DNA of 64,000 nucleotides from Sulfuritalea sp. (GTDB lineage Bacteria; Pseudomonadota; Gammaproteobacteria; Burkholderiales; Rhodocyclaceae), in the NCBI GenBank assembly GCA_016712985.1, contig JADJQA010000003.1, positions 17,834 to 81,833 on the forward strand, in the 5' to 3' direction. Position 1 is the first letter of the stretch. Every line of letters starts with the position of its first letter. The position numbers and the translations under genes were made by a program. The notes beneath the pieces were generated by a model that saw only the letters and a list, made by a program, of their open reading frames with translations, made no database searches and was not told where the DNA came from. Below are positions 16,558-24,184 of this stretch, piece by piece.

Positions 16558-16883
16558 CAGCGCGCCAGTTTGTGAGCCGCCGGACGCTTTGCCGCCTTGC
16601 TGGCAAGGCGCTCTTCGAGGTAGCCGCGCATTTCGGTCCACGAGATCGTCTTTCCGGAGGCAACGATACGGGCATAGCGATCCTCCGCAACCGCGTCGAA
16701 ATCGGCGCGCAGGTCCATCTGCTCGGTCTTTTCGGCAATGGCTTGGAGAATGGACCCGTGCGAGGTCGTGCCGGAACGTATCGCCGCCGGTGCAACGTGG
16801 GCTTTCAGGTCTTCCGGCGTGCGTGTGGTCGTTCTGGACAAGGCCGCCTCCCAAGATTGGAACACGCGCTCAATGCAGCCCAT
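16557..16883 (-). CDS. Orphan antitoxin-like protein (partner of decayed RelE/ParE toxin)
   Basis: A 108-residue protein with a helical C-terminal half: DAVAEDRYARIVASGK, then SWTEMRGYLEERLASK and a basic tail, similar to the short antitoxins that precede RelE/ParE toxins. The call rests mainly on position, with the toxin remnant beginning at its 3' end. The ATG at 16883 is the best start; an in-frame TTG before SRTTTRTPEDL is also possible. The DNA-binding class is not clear from the sequence. Confidence 0.55.
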   Translation of the reverse strand: MGCIERVFQSWEAALSRTTTRTPEDLKAHVAPAAIRSGTTSHGSILQAIAEKTEQMDLRADFDAVAEDRYARIVASGKTISWTEMRGYLEERLASKAAKRPAAHKLAR

Positions 16884-16919
16884 CGGTGCTACGTCAAGCC
16901 ATCTTGTTACTGACGGCAA

Positions 16920-16946
16920 GAGTCGGCGCTGGCGGGACGGCGCAGG
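16920..16946 (+). repeat. Dispersed GC-rich repeat, copy 3
   Basis: Begins GAGTCGGCGCTGGCGGGACG. It lies just upstream (in the minus-strand sense) of the orphan antitoxin start. Same orientation as the other copies. Confidence 0.5.
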
Positions 16947-17062
16947 GGATGTCGCGAAGCAGGAAACTCGGAAAGGCTGCCTGTCGGCCGGAGCCGAAGT
17001 TCGCCGACATCGGGCAAGACTGGCGAATGACTGCAATGCGGCAATCCGCTGAACTCACACTT

Positions 17063-17096
17063 TCGGCCATTATGGAGAGGTGGACATAATGGCCGA
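17063..17096. repeat. Perfect 12-bp inverted repeat with 10-base loop
   Basis: TCGGCCATTATG (17063-17074) is repeated exactly in inverse as CATAATGGCCGA (17085-17096) around GAGAGGTGGA. It is AT-richer than its surroundings and sits in noncoding DNA between the orphan antitoxin and the IS66-fused gene. It could be a recombinase or regulator binding site or an element end. There is no T-run, so a terminator is unlikely. Confidence 0.6.
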
Positions 17097-17174
17097 CAGC
17101 ACTCGGGCGCTGGCGCAGTGGGGCGATCACGTGAAAGCGGCGGGACGATGCGATGGTTGGTGCGCGCTACCGGT

Positions 17175-18524
17175 CTATCGCCTGCGCGCCGCGTGCATCG
17201 CCCGCGCCGCCGGCCAGATCTCCGAGAAGTCAACGCCGACGGTGGTACCGGGATTGATTTTCTGGAATGCGGCATGCATGAGGCACAGCAACTCCAGGCC
17301 GCTGAATCGCTCGTTGCCGAAGGCCGAGATGGCATGAACCTTTTCGCCGGAATCCAGGTCGAGGCCCGTGGTTCCCTTGAGCGCCGCTTCGGTGGCAATC
17401 TGACGGATATTCTCGTCGCTCCGCCCGTCAAGCCGGTCCAGCGCCGCGACCAGAAACATCATGGCGGCCGGTGAGTTGATCGTCTTGGCCGGCGACGAGG
17501 GCGCCTGCGCAGCATCCGCCGAATTCACCGGGTCGCCCATGGCACTGGTATCAGGTCGCCAGACATACCATCCACGGACGCCCAGTTGGGCCGAAAACTC
17601 GTCTATGAGGTCATATTCCTGTCCGGGCGCGAACCCTTTGGCGGCGGCGGCCTGATAGGCCGCATAGAGGCGTTCCGCTTTCGGCAAACAATGAAATGGT
17701 TTGTAGGCTCCGACGTAGTTGAGCGCCCCGTTCGAGAAGTCGCGCAGGAAGAGGGCCATAGCCGCATTCAGAGTGTCGTTTACGGACTGGATGCGCTCCG
17801 TAAGCGTCGAGCGGGACAGAATGACCTGATCCCGTGCCGCGATCTGCTCCAGTCGGTAGAGCGGCAGATGATCCAGGTACTTGGCGATGATCACCCAGAC
17901 GTACAAGCCTACCGCCGCCATGCCGCCGTCGATCACGGCGGCTGGGATCGGCGCCGCGGATACGGTCTCGCAGGGCCGGCAGGCATACTGCGGGCGAATG
18001 TGACGATGGACGAAGAAACGGGCCGGCTCGACGTCGAGTTGCTCGGTAATGTCTTCGCCGATCTTGACCAGATCGCCGCCACACGTGCCGCAGGTGCAGG
18101 TCTCCGGTTCATGCAGGTGTTCGATGCGCGGCAGATGCTCGGGCAGCGGCTGACGGCCGGCACGGGGACGCGGGGTTTCGGGACAGGCGTCGTGGCGGGC
18201 TTGTCCTCCTGCTCCTGTGCCAGTTTGGCTTCGACGGCGGCGATGTCGCTGGCCAGGGTTTCCCTGGAACAGGTCGCGCTCTTCCCCGGTAAAGGCTTCG
18301 CTCCTGGCGCCAAAGCGCATCCGGCGCAGGTGGGCCAGTTCAAGGACAAGGGCCTGGATCTTGATCTGGGCGGCGTGAAGTTCGGTGTCGCGACGGGCGA
18401 CTTGCCGCAGCGCTTCGGCGGCTTCTTTTTGCGCTTGATCGATGAGTTTCTGAACGGTGCCGGCGACCCACTCCGTGAGTTCCGGCGTGGCGTTCAGGCG
18501 GGCCAGTTCAGCATGCAATTCCAT
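17175..18524 (-). pseudogene. IS66 TnpC N-terminal part fused in frame to fragment of unrelated gene
   Basis: From the ATG at 18524 the frame reads an IS66 TnpC: coiled-coil start, LRRMRFGARSEAF, the zinc-finger CTCGTCGGDLVKIGED, RPQYACRPC and a SRSTLTERI segment. Catalytic DDE residues should follow but do not; from about 17800 on, some 210 codons encode an unrecognised protein end (NYVGAYKPFHCLPKAE, then GEKVHAISAFGNERFSGLEL). Within TnpC about 33 codons (18170-18265) are out of frame: an extra G in CAGGGAAAC and a missing C at GTCCCCGTG compensate each other. The result is an intact 449-residue chimera unlikely to be a transposase. Confidence 0.7.
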
Positions 18525-18634
18525 GCCGCAATTGTATCGGCCAACAGGCCGCCAGGCCCGTTGAACAGGTCGTTCCAACGATGATTGTTCCGTCGTTCAA
18601 TCACTGATTTTGCGTACGGATTTTGCATGATCGC

Positions 18635-18976
18635 CTATACCCGCCAGTGCGCCGGTGGCGCGGCGTCGAGTCGCTGCCAGTCGACGCCCGTGATCAGCCA
18701 TTGCCATTGCGCGGCGGAGAGGGTGCAGGTCGTCGCATCCGAGGTAGGCCAGACGAAATGCCCCTGGTGCAGTCGTCGGTGACAGAGCCAGACGCCCGTG
18801 CCGTCCCAGACGAGGAGCTTGATCCTGTTGCTCCGCCGATTGCGGAAGGCATAGGCGCTGCCGTCGCAGGGAGAACGACCCAGGGTGTTCTGGATCCGCT
18901 GCGACAAACCATCGATGCCGGCGCGCATGTCGATGGCTTCGACCACCAGCCACACCTGTGTCGGCGCCGGGATCAT
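18635..18976 (-). CDS. tnpB: IS66 accessory protein TnpB
   Basis: A 113-residue IS66 Orf2/TnpB protein: WLVVEAIDMRAGIDGLS, then AYAFRNRRSNRIKLLVWDG and GVWLCHRRLHQGHF are the family's conserved blocks. The ATG at 18976 overlaps the tnpA stop (ATGA). Intact in length and sequence, but tnpC downstream is destroyed. Confidence 0.92.
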   Translation of the reverse strand: MIPAPTQVWLVVEAIDMRAGIDGLSQRIQNTLGRSPCDGSAYAFRNRRSNRIKLLVWDGTGVWLCHRRLHQGHFVWPTSDATTCTLSAAQWQWLITGVDWQRLDAAPPAHWRV

Positions 18977-19275
18977 GACAGGTCCTTCAGGACGCCCACC
19001 AGCAACGCAATGCTGCTGCCCGGCAGCTCGATTTCCCAACCGCCGGGGCTGCGCAGTCTGACGCAGCCGACAGCTTCCGGCTTGCCCACGCTGACCGGCA
19101 CCAGGGTCAGGGTTGCCTTCGCGGCCGCTATGGTTTCCTTCTCCCTGCCGCGCCAGCGATGGAACGCCCGCTCACCCAGTCCATGGGCCGCGCAGTATTC
19201 CCTCTGTGTCAGGTCACTTCGACACCAGTTCTGAACATGCTCTCGCCAGAATGCCACCCCGTGTCTCTTCGCCAT
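18973..19275 (-). CDS. tnpA: IS66 accessory protein TnpA
   Basis: A 100-residue IS66 Orf1 with an N-terminal helix-turn-helix (FWREHVQNWCRSDLTQREYC, then HGLGERAFHRWR) that should bind element ends, and a C-terminal beta region ending in GWEIELPGS. The ATG at 19275 is used as a usual family start; ten upstream in-frame codons are not conserved. The promoter should lie between 19276 and the element end near 19352. Confidence 0.88.
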   Translation of the reverse strand: MAKRHGVAFWREHVQNWCRSDLTQREYCAAHGLGERAFHRWRGREKETIAAAKATLTLVPVSVGKPEAVGCVRLRSPGGWEIELPGSSIALLVGVLKDLS

Positions 19276-19502
19276 TTCACGCCCCTTCGAAAAAGGCACG
19301 AACATGGCACGGCGTCAAGACTTCGGCATAGATGGTCGCGTTGGACGCTTGCACTGACACCGACGCTCAGGCCGAATGTCGGCAATCGGGCGCGACGAAT
19401 TTCGGCTATGCCGCGATAGCACTCATTCGGGGAAAATGACTGTGCGTAGGCGCCTGCCGGCGGGCGCTCTAACCTGGCCTTCGCCAACTGAAGCCGCTCC
19501 CC

Positions 19503-19988
19503 TTACGCCGGTTCCGTGATGAGGATATCAATGTCCGCGACCATCTGCTGGTCCGGCTCGACGCCAAAATGCTGTTTGCGCAAACGCCCGGCCCGGTCGA
19601 TCAGCAGGCTTGTCGGCGTGCCTTGCATCGCGTAGGCGTGCATGGTTTGGGGGATCGGTCCGTCAGCACTTGCCTGGTCTACCGCCACCGGGAAGGGGAT
19701 GCGGAATTCGTGCAGATAGACCGCGAGCGCCGCCGGCGTCATGACCTCGTGATGTTCGAAGACGGTGTGCAAGCCGATCACCGCCACGTCGCTGTCCGGC
19801 CGGCCTTGTTGATAGCGCTGCCACAAGCGCACCGCCTGCGGACCGGCCTGCATGACGCAGGCCGGGCACAGCATCTGAAACGCATGGACCAGCACCACCT
19901 TGCCGCGCAATTCATCCAGCGTTATGGCGCGATTGCTGTTGAGCCACTGCGAAACGCGCAGGGCGGGGGCGGCGGAACCCCGATTCAA
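19503..19988 (-). CDS. Redoxin / TlpA-like thiol-disulfide oxidoreductase
   Basis: A thioredoxin-fold protein of about 161 residues with the active site MLCPACVMQ (CPAC), a GTPTSLLID cis-Pro segment and no signal peptide. A TTG start at 19988, overlapping the P460 stop and preceded by AGCAAGG, is the most economical; an in-frame GTG at 20039 would extend it into the P460 gene. As it follows the cytochrome P460 gene without a gap, the two should act together. Peroxide or nitrosative stress handling is an inference. Confidence 0.75.
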   Translation of the reverse strand: MNRGSAAPALRVSQWLNSNRAITLDELRGKVVLVHAFQMLCPACVMQAGPQAVRLWQRYQQGRPDSDVAVIGLHTVFEHHEVMTPAALAVYLHEFRIPFPVAVDQASADGPIPQTMHAYAMQGTPTSLLIDRAGRLRKQHFGVEPDQQMVADIDILITEPA

Positions 19989-20482
19989 GGGCGCGCCTTG
20001 CTGAAGACGAAGCCGGCGTCCTTTTGCGCGATGTGGCACTGGTGACAGGCCGTCAGTGCATTGGCGCCCACCGCGCGTTCGGTGCTGCTGTCGCCCTTGA
20101 ATCCCTCGTAGCCCCAGCCGCCGGTCGCGGCATATTTGCGCGCGTTGCGATGCATGACACCGACCACCTTGCGCGAACCTTCGACGACGGCGTTGTCGGC
20201 CGACTTCGCCTCGAGCAGGTCGAACACGATGACGGCGCCGTCAGCCCATTTCCCCGTCTTGTAACCCGCCATGGCGGCCTTGTTCGCGTAAAGATGGTGA
20301 ATGCCGCCGAACGCGTCGTATAGCCCGTGGCCGGGATTGATGACCATCGACTTGACATGGTGCCAGTCGCGGTAACCTTGCGGATAAGGCACCGGGTTTG
20401 CATCCGCCGCGCCGACGGAACTGCTTGAAACAGCCGCGGATAGGACGATAATGGACGCTGCGCGAGAAAGAGTGATTCGCAT
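19985..20482 (-). CDS. Cytochrome P460 family protein
   Basis: A 165-residue exported haem protein: signal peptide (about 1-25, ending SVGAADA), then the P460 fold starting with PYPQGYRDW, ending with the haem-binding ALTACHQCHIAQKDAGFVFSK (CxxCH). Known P460 cytochromes oxidise hydroxylamine or NO in nitrifiers and methanotrophs, and related proteins are found widely. A redoxin gene overlaps downstream and an HxlR regulator is divergent at 20631. Whether the haem carries the Lys cross-link of true P460 cannot be seen. Confidence 0.88.
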   Translation of the reverse strand: MRITLSRAASIIVLSAAVSSSSVGAADANPVPYPQGYRDWHHVKSMVINPGHGLYDAFGGIHHLYANKAAMAGYKTGKWADGAVIVFDLLEAKSADNAVVEGSRKVVGVMHRNARKYAATGGWGYEGFKGDSSTERAVGANALTACHQCHIAQKDAGFVFSKARP

Positions 20483-20578
20483 TTTGCATTCCTTTCGATT
20501 GGGTTTTGTGTGAGCAGACAGGAACCAATCTACGAGCCGGCGAAGGTCGCGGCAAGCGGGTACAAACCGGTCGGGTAG

Positions 20579-20609
20579 GCACCTTTTGGTGCATTTTGTT
20601 GATCACAAA
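20579..20609. promoter_or_regulatory. Candidate operator palindromes for the HxlR regulator
   Basis: Two adjacent palindromes lie between the P460 and HxlR genes: GCACC-TTTT-GGTGC (20579-20592) and TTTGT-TGATC-ACAAA (20595-20609). HxlR proteins usually bind such sites in the shared spacer of divergent genes. The second lies 22 bp before the HxlR ATG, so autoregulation is plausible. Confidence 0.45.
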
Positions 20610-20630
20610 CGGGATAAATATTTTCGGCAC

Positions 20631-20969
20631 ATGAGCAATCCCAGCGTTCATCAGATGGTGGAAAGCATCATTGGCTGCAAATGGTCGCTGACCGTTTTGA
20701 GCCTGGTGCGAAAAGGCGTGCGCCGTCCCGGCGAAATGGAGCATGCGATTGACGGCCTCAGCGGCAAGGTGCTCAACGAGCGACTGACCAAGCTGGTGCG
20801 CTTTGGCATTCTGGACAAGACCAGTTTCCCCGAAGTGCCGCCGCGCGTGGAATACGACCTGACCGCCTTCGGCAGGCATTTCATCACGCTGATCGATCAG
20901 GTTGACGAACTGCAGCAGACTCTGGAGCGCACGACTGTTCAGCGTTCCGGCAACGCGAAATCTCGCTAG
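20631..20969 (+). CDS. HxlR family transcriptional regulator
   Basis: A 112-residue winged helix protein with the family marks: HQMVESIIGCKWSLTVL (with the conserved Cys before KW), RRPGEMEHAIDGLSGKVLNERL as the recognition region, and VEYDLTAFGR in the wing. The ATG at 20631 is preferred over an upstream GTG. Several HxlR proteins sense electrophiles or oxidants through the N-terminal Cys. It is divergent from the P460-redoxin pair, which it most likely controls. Confidence 0.88.
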   Translation: MSNPSVHQMVESIIGCKWSLTVLSLVRKGVRRPGEMEHAIDGLSGKVLNERLTKLVRFGILDKTSFPEVPPRVEYDLTAFGRHFITLIDQVDELQQTLERTTVQRSGNAKSR

Positions 20970-21205
20970 GTCGAAGGATAAAGGATAGGAAATCCAATGG
21001 GCTTGCGGCGAGTATGGCTGACGCCGAGCACCGCAGTCAATCGCCGATGTCGTGCCAGCATGCGTCACGATTTGCAGAAAAGCTACTCGAAGCGCACCCC
21101 AAGCACTGATGCCTGATGCTTGGAGAGTGGCGGCTATGGGGAGAGAAGCTGCCCCTCAGAAAGGTACGTTTCGTGAATGGCGTTGCGCCGGAGATATACC
21201 GAAGT

Positions 21206-21820
21206 CAAATACCACCGGCAAAGCCGGTGGCTTGAGATTGTGAGCGCCTCAAAGGCGCCCATAACACCGTGAGCCGCCGATGGCGGCTTACCCCATTTCG
21301 AGCTTCATCTGATCGTACCGCTCGTCTTCATCCTCCTGATTTCGGATGTACGCTCGAACCATGTTTTCGTCCAGTCCTACCGTGGAAACGAAGTACCCTC
21401 TGGCCCAGAAGTTCTCGCCGGTGAAGTTCTTCTGGCGCGCTCCAAACTTCCGCGCAATCTGAATCGCGCTTTTGCCCTTGAGGTACCCGACCACATTCGA
21501 TACGGCATACTTCGGCGGAATGCTGATGCAGATGTGCACGTGATCGCCCATCAGGTGCCCTTCGACGATCTGCGCTTCCTTGTGCCGGGCCAATTCGTGA
21601 AACATCTCGCCCAAATGTTTGCGCAGCACTCCGAAGACGCGCTTCTTCCGCCGCTTCGGTATAAACACCACGTGATATTTGCAGTCCCATCTCGTATGGC
21701 TCAGGCTCTGGTACTCTTTCATTGTGAATCTCCTTTCTCTTGGTCGAGATCAGAAATTCACGCAGACCGTCGTAAAGGTCAAACCTTGGTGAGTCCCCCG
21801 GCAAAGCCGGGGGCTTACCT
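21206..21820 (-). mobile_element. IS200/IS605-type element with single tnpA
   Basis: A Y1 transposase gene is bracketed by two hairpins with the same core: CCACCGGC-AAA-GCCGGTGG (21212-21230) and CCCCCGGC-AAA-GCCGGGGG (21795-21813). Such subterminal hairpins in place of inverted repeats mark IS200/IS605 ends bound by TnpA. Two more hairpins, GCGCCT-CAA-AGGCGC at 21244-21258 and AGCCGCC-GAT-GGCGGCT at 21272-21288, lie at the 3' end of tnpA. Exact cleavage sites are not determined. No tnpB is present. Confidence 0.7.
21288..21722 (-). CDS. tnpA: IS200/IS605 family Y1 transposase TnpA
   Basis: A 144-residue Y1-type transposase: the HUH motif is seen in MGDHVHICISIP, and the catalytic Tyr in NMVRAYIRNQE. 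N-terminal HTRWDCKYHVVFIPKRRKK is typical of the family. It acts on single-stranded DNA at hairpin ends. Length and motifs are intact, so the element may be active. The ATG at 21722 has AAGGAGA upstream. Confidence 0.93.
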   Translation of the reverse strand: MKEYQSLSHTRWDCKYHVVFIPKRRKKRVFGVLRKHLGEMFHELARHKEAQIVEGHLMGDHVHICISIPPKYAVSNVVGYLKGKSAIQIARKFGARQKNFTGENFWARGYFVSTVGLDENMVRAYIRNQEDEDERYDQMKLEMG

Positions 21821-22309
21821 CTATGAGTCATGCCTTGTGACTGAAGGCGCCCGCTGTGCATTGGAGCCAATCAGGCGAGAAAATAGGGTGCCGCCGATCC
21901 AATGGCCGCTTCCGAGAAGACACGGCAAACAAACCTGAAAATTGGAGGAGCGACCCGACTGGCTCCTCCTGGCCGACGGCCGCCCGCCACCCGAACAAAG
22001 CCCTACCCCTTGGAACGGCGGGTTGACTCCATAAGCCGCCGCTTAGCCGAAGTCTGGGTGAGAAAAGTTGAAATCCTTGTGTCTGTTGCAGCAACATACT
22101 CGGAGCAGGCATCCAGATTTCGCGGATGACAGACTGCCCTCGGGTCAGTTTGGGATCGCAGCTTCAATACGCTGGACGGCTACATTTCAGGTATTCAATC
22201 TCTGACGCAGCCCGTATATTGGGCTACCACAGAGGCAGTCAGTTCATGTTCATTGAAGGCCAGGCTAACGAGGAGCGCACTTGGGCAATTCATCAAAACC
22301 GAAGGAGAA
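21821..22309. other. Noncoding stretch between IS200 element and orphan genes
   Basis: No frame here looks like a protein. The only structure I see is a hairpin with arms GGAGGAGC (21944-21951) and GCTCCTCC (21962-21969). The last 20 bases before 22310 hold an AAGGAG ribosome site for the next gene. It may be remains of older insertions, but nothing is recognisable. Confidence 0.4.
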
Positions 22310-22891
22310 ATGATGCCGAGCATTTTGCGAAGTCTGACAGTCATTCTCGGTGCGCTGTGGTTCATTCCGATAAGCTGCACCACGGGCATGATCGTCGCAT
22401 ATCCTCTGGTGTCGCAGTCATACGAACGCCACATGGACAAGGGCGACGCACCGCATGCAAGCTTGTTTTACGTCGTATGGCAGCCTGGCGTGGGCCAGGA
22501 CGCTTTTGGAGCTTCGCTGCTTGCAAACCTTGCGTCGGCTGAAAGATCGCCGGCGCGCTCTTTCATCATGGAGCAAGCTGCCGGGCGTATCGAGGGCGGC
22601 AGGGGCGACGTCTATGCCTACAAAGTGCTGTCGTCGGGCGCATCGGAACAACTCATCGAGGTCGCTTATTCCAACGCCACCTACGATAGCGTGAGCCGCT
22701 ATCGCGCGACGCCATCGGGGATTACGCCCGTGTTTTCCAAGGTGACCGCTCCGGATATCATGATCAAGGCGTTGCTGATTGCTTTCGGTATCGCGACGGG
22801 AGTGTTCGTTGTCGGAAGATTCCTGCGAAGGCGCGTCGCTCGCGCCAAGGCAGAAAGTGACTCTGCGCGGTTGGCAGTGCCGCCGAAGTAA
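22310..22891 (+). CDS. Hypothetical two-span membrane protein
   Basis: A 193-residue protein, not recognised. A hydrophobic N-terminal helix (SLTVILGALWFIPIS) and a second near the C-terminus (IKALLIAFGIATGVFVVGRFL) flank a soluble, probably periplasmic middle of about 110 residues. A basic tail RRRVARAK follows the second helix, consistent with a cytoplasmic end. The ATG at 22310 has a strong AAGGAG site. It is followed closely by a 76-residue gene, probably in one transcript. Codon use looks like ordinary chromosomal genes. Confidence 0.6.
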   Translation: MMPSILRSLTVILGALWFIPISCTTGMIVAYPLVSQSYERHMDKGDAPHASLFYVVWQPGVGQDAFGASLLANLASAERSPARSFIMEQAAGRIEGGRGDVYAYKVLSSGASEQLIEVAYSNATYDSVSRYRATPSGITPVFSKVTAPDIMIKALLIAFGIATGVFVVGRFLRRRVARAKAESDSARLAVPPK

Positions 22892-22898
22892 GCTTGTC

Positions 22899-23129
22899 AT
22901 GAGCAAAGAACCGCGTCTTCCCGCCGCTGCCGATTTTCCGGCGCGCACCGAATTCGTGATCTATGAATTTGATATGCCTCTCGCAAACGTGCCGGGGAGG
23001 GGTTGGTCCAGTTGGTGGGGTGGCGTGGAGCGGCCCTTTGACCCCAGAGGGCGGCTTAAACCGGATAACAACTGGAGCGCCGATTCATTTGAGCAATGGC
23101 TCGCCGTGATTGAGGCCACAATGACGTGA
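22899..23129 (+). CDS. Hypothetical small protein
   Basis: A 76-residue soluble protein with no family that I know. It is rich in aromatic residues (RGWSSWWGGVERPFD, NWSADSFEQWL). It starts 7 bp after the stop of the membrane protein gene, so the two look co-translated. The longer open frame upstream overlaps the previous gene and was not used. Confidence 0.5.
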   Translation: MSKEPRLPAAADFPARTEFVIYEFDMPLANVPGRGWSSWWGGVERPFDPRGRLKPDNNWSADSFEQWLAVIEATMT

Positions 23130-23168
23130 GACGCCACGAATGCCGACGCCTCCAACCAATGTTTCCAG

Positions 23169-23810
23169 ATGCTCGGCAGCGCTGTCAGAACCTTTATCGA
23201 GTCGCTGCGTACTACACCCTTGCTGAGCGAACCGGGTGTCGGTCACACGCTTTGGAAGGAGGTCGAGGTTGGCGAAGGCAGTGCCGTCATGAAATTCATC
23301 GAATCGCTGCTTGCCACGCACCACCTTGAGCCAACGCTCGCAGAGGGCAATCGCAAGCTGCTCGCGATCAGTCCTCCGTTCGGTCTGCAATTGGCGGCGC
23401 CGCCCATGACGGACTATGCGGCTCGGGGATGGGTGGTTATCAACGTGGGTGGGATTTCCATGTTCGTGCCGCCGGGATGGACCTTGGTGGAGCAAGACAG
23501 TGGAGTTATTCCCATGGTCGGCCTGGTTTCGCCAGGCAACGACCAGTACGTTGAATTGCGCTTCATCCGTGACGCGCTGCGTCGTCCCGGCATTGCGCCG
23601 CCGATCCGGATAACCTGGCCGGCGGCTTCCGGGCGACCCGCAACGCAACGGTTCACGGAGCTTCCTGGTACTTCCCGAGCCGTTCCGACCAGTGTGGAAT
23701 CCAGCCGGATCGCGAAACGACAGGGGTGTTTCAGCCGAGTTCGCGGGCAACGGCCGCCACCGAGCCGGCGTCGGGCAGGGTGGCGAGGCGCGCCAGCATA
23801 TGGTCCTTGA
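23169..23810 (+). CDS. Hypothetical protein, possibly frameshifted near its 3' end
   Basis: The first 150 or so residues (for example HTLWKEVEVGEGSAVMKF, then GGISMFVPPGWTLVEQD) read like a real soluble protein, not recognised. After about 23605 the frame turns Arg/Pro/Ser-rich, while the neighbouring frame reads DPDNLAGGFRATRN and VHGASWYFPSRSDQ with better third-position GC. A single-base shift in the 23600-23620 region is therefore suspected. The 3' part overlaps the convergent terB-like gene by 80 bp, so the true end is uncertain. Confidence 0.45.
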   Translation: MLGSAVRTFIESLRTTPLLSEPGVGHTLWKEVEVGEGSAVMKFIESLLATHHLEPTLAEGNRKLLAISPPFGLQLAAPPMTDYAARGWVVINVGGISMFVPPGWTLVEQDSGVIPMVGLVSPGNDQYVELRFIRDALRRPGIAPPIRITWPAASGRPATQRFTELPGTSRAVPTSVESSRIAKRQGCFSRVRGQRPPPSRRRAGWRGAPAYGP

Positions 23811-24177
23811 CCAGCGCCAGCAGGTGTTCGAAGTGCGGCGCGTCGACGCCAAGGTCCTCCGCCAGCGCGTGCAGCGCGGTGAGTTCCGGCGTCGAGATTT
23901 CGCCGTCGGCAAGGGCGACCATGATGCAGGTGGCGAGCACCAGTTCGCGGGCGCTGGCGTCGGTGAGATCGGCGCTGCCGACTGGTCTGGCGGCGAAACC
24001 GTCCAGCAGCGATTCAAAGCTCGGGCCGCCGTCGCCGTTACCGTAGAAGGCGCGTATCAGCGCCACCTCTTCGGTGGTGCAGGCGCCGTCGATGTGCGCA
24101 ATACGCAGCATGGCGGACGTGGCCGCGGCGAGCTGCGAGGGGTTGAGGGTGAGGCCGGTTGTTTGCGGAAACATCAT
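23731..24177 (-). CDS. TerB-like protein
   Basis: A 148-residue all-helical TerB-type protein. The repeated metal-site pattern is seen as AHIDGACTTEEVALIRAF and ALADGEISTPELTALHAL (D-G/E motifs of the TerB fold). TerB domains bind divalent metals and occur in tellurite, phage and envelope stress modules. It is the last gene of the eight-gene operon, 7 bp after the AAA ATPase gene. A direct tellurite role is not implied because no terC/D/Z genes are present. Confidence 0.82.
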   Translation of the reverse strand: MMFPQTTGLTLNPSQLAAATSAMLRIAHIDGACTTEEVALIRAFYGNGDGGPSFESLLDGFAARPVGSADLTDASARELVLATCIMVALADGEISTPELTALHALAEDLGVDAPHFEHLLALVKDHMLARLATLPDAGSVAAVARELG

Positions 24178-24184
24178 GTTCTCC

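Larger units (their letters stand above)
17800..19352 (-). mobile_element. IS66 family element, truncated in tnpC
   Basis: Three IS66 genes (tnpA, tnpB, tnpC) lie in the standard order on the minus strand. The probable upstream end is near 19352, where the minus strand begins GCAAGCGTCC, close to the IS66 terminal sequence GTAAGCGTCC. The downstream third of tnpC and the other terminal repeat are missing; the sequence changes to an unrelated gene near 17800. The right boundary is approximate. The element cannot transpose by itself. Confidence 0.75.

Noticed and set aside
17788..17812. GACGCTTAC in tnpC as a surviving IS66 end
   Set aside because: It encodes the family-conserved RSTLTE stretch, so it is normal coding sequence and not a terminal repeat.
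23731..24177. A tellurite resistance (ter) operon
   Set aside because: Only a TerB-like gene is present; no terC, terD, terE or terZ relatives accompany it.
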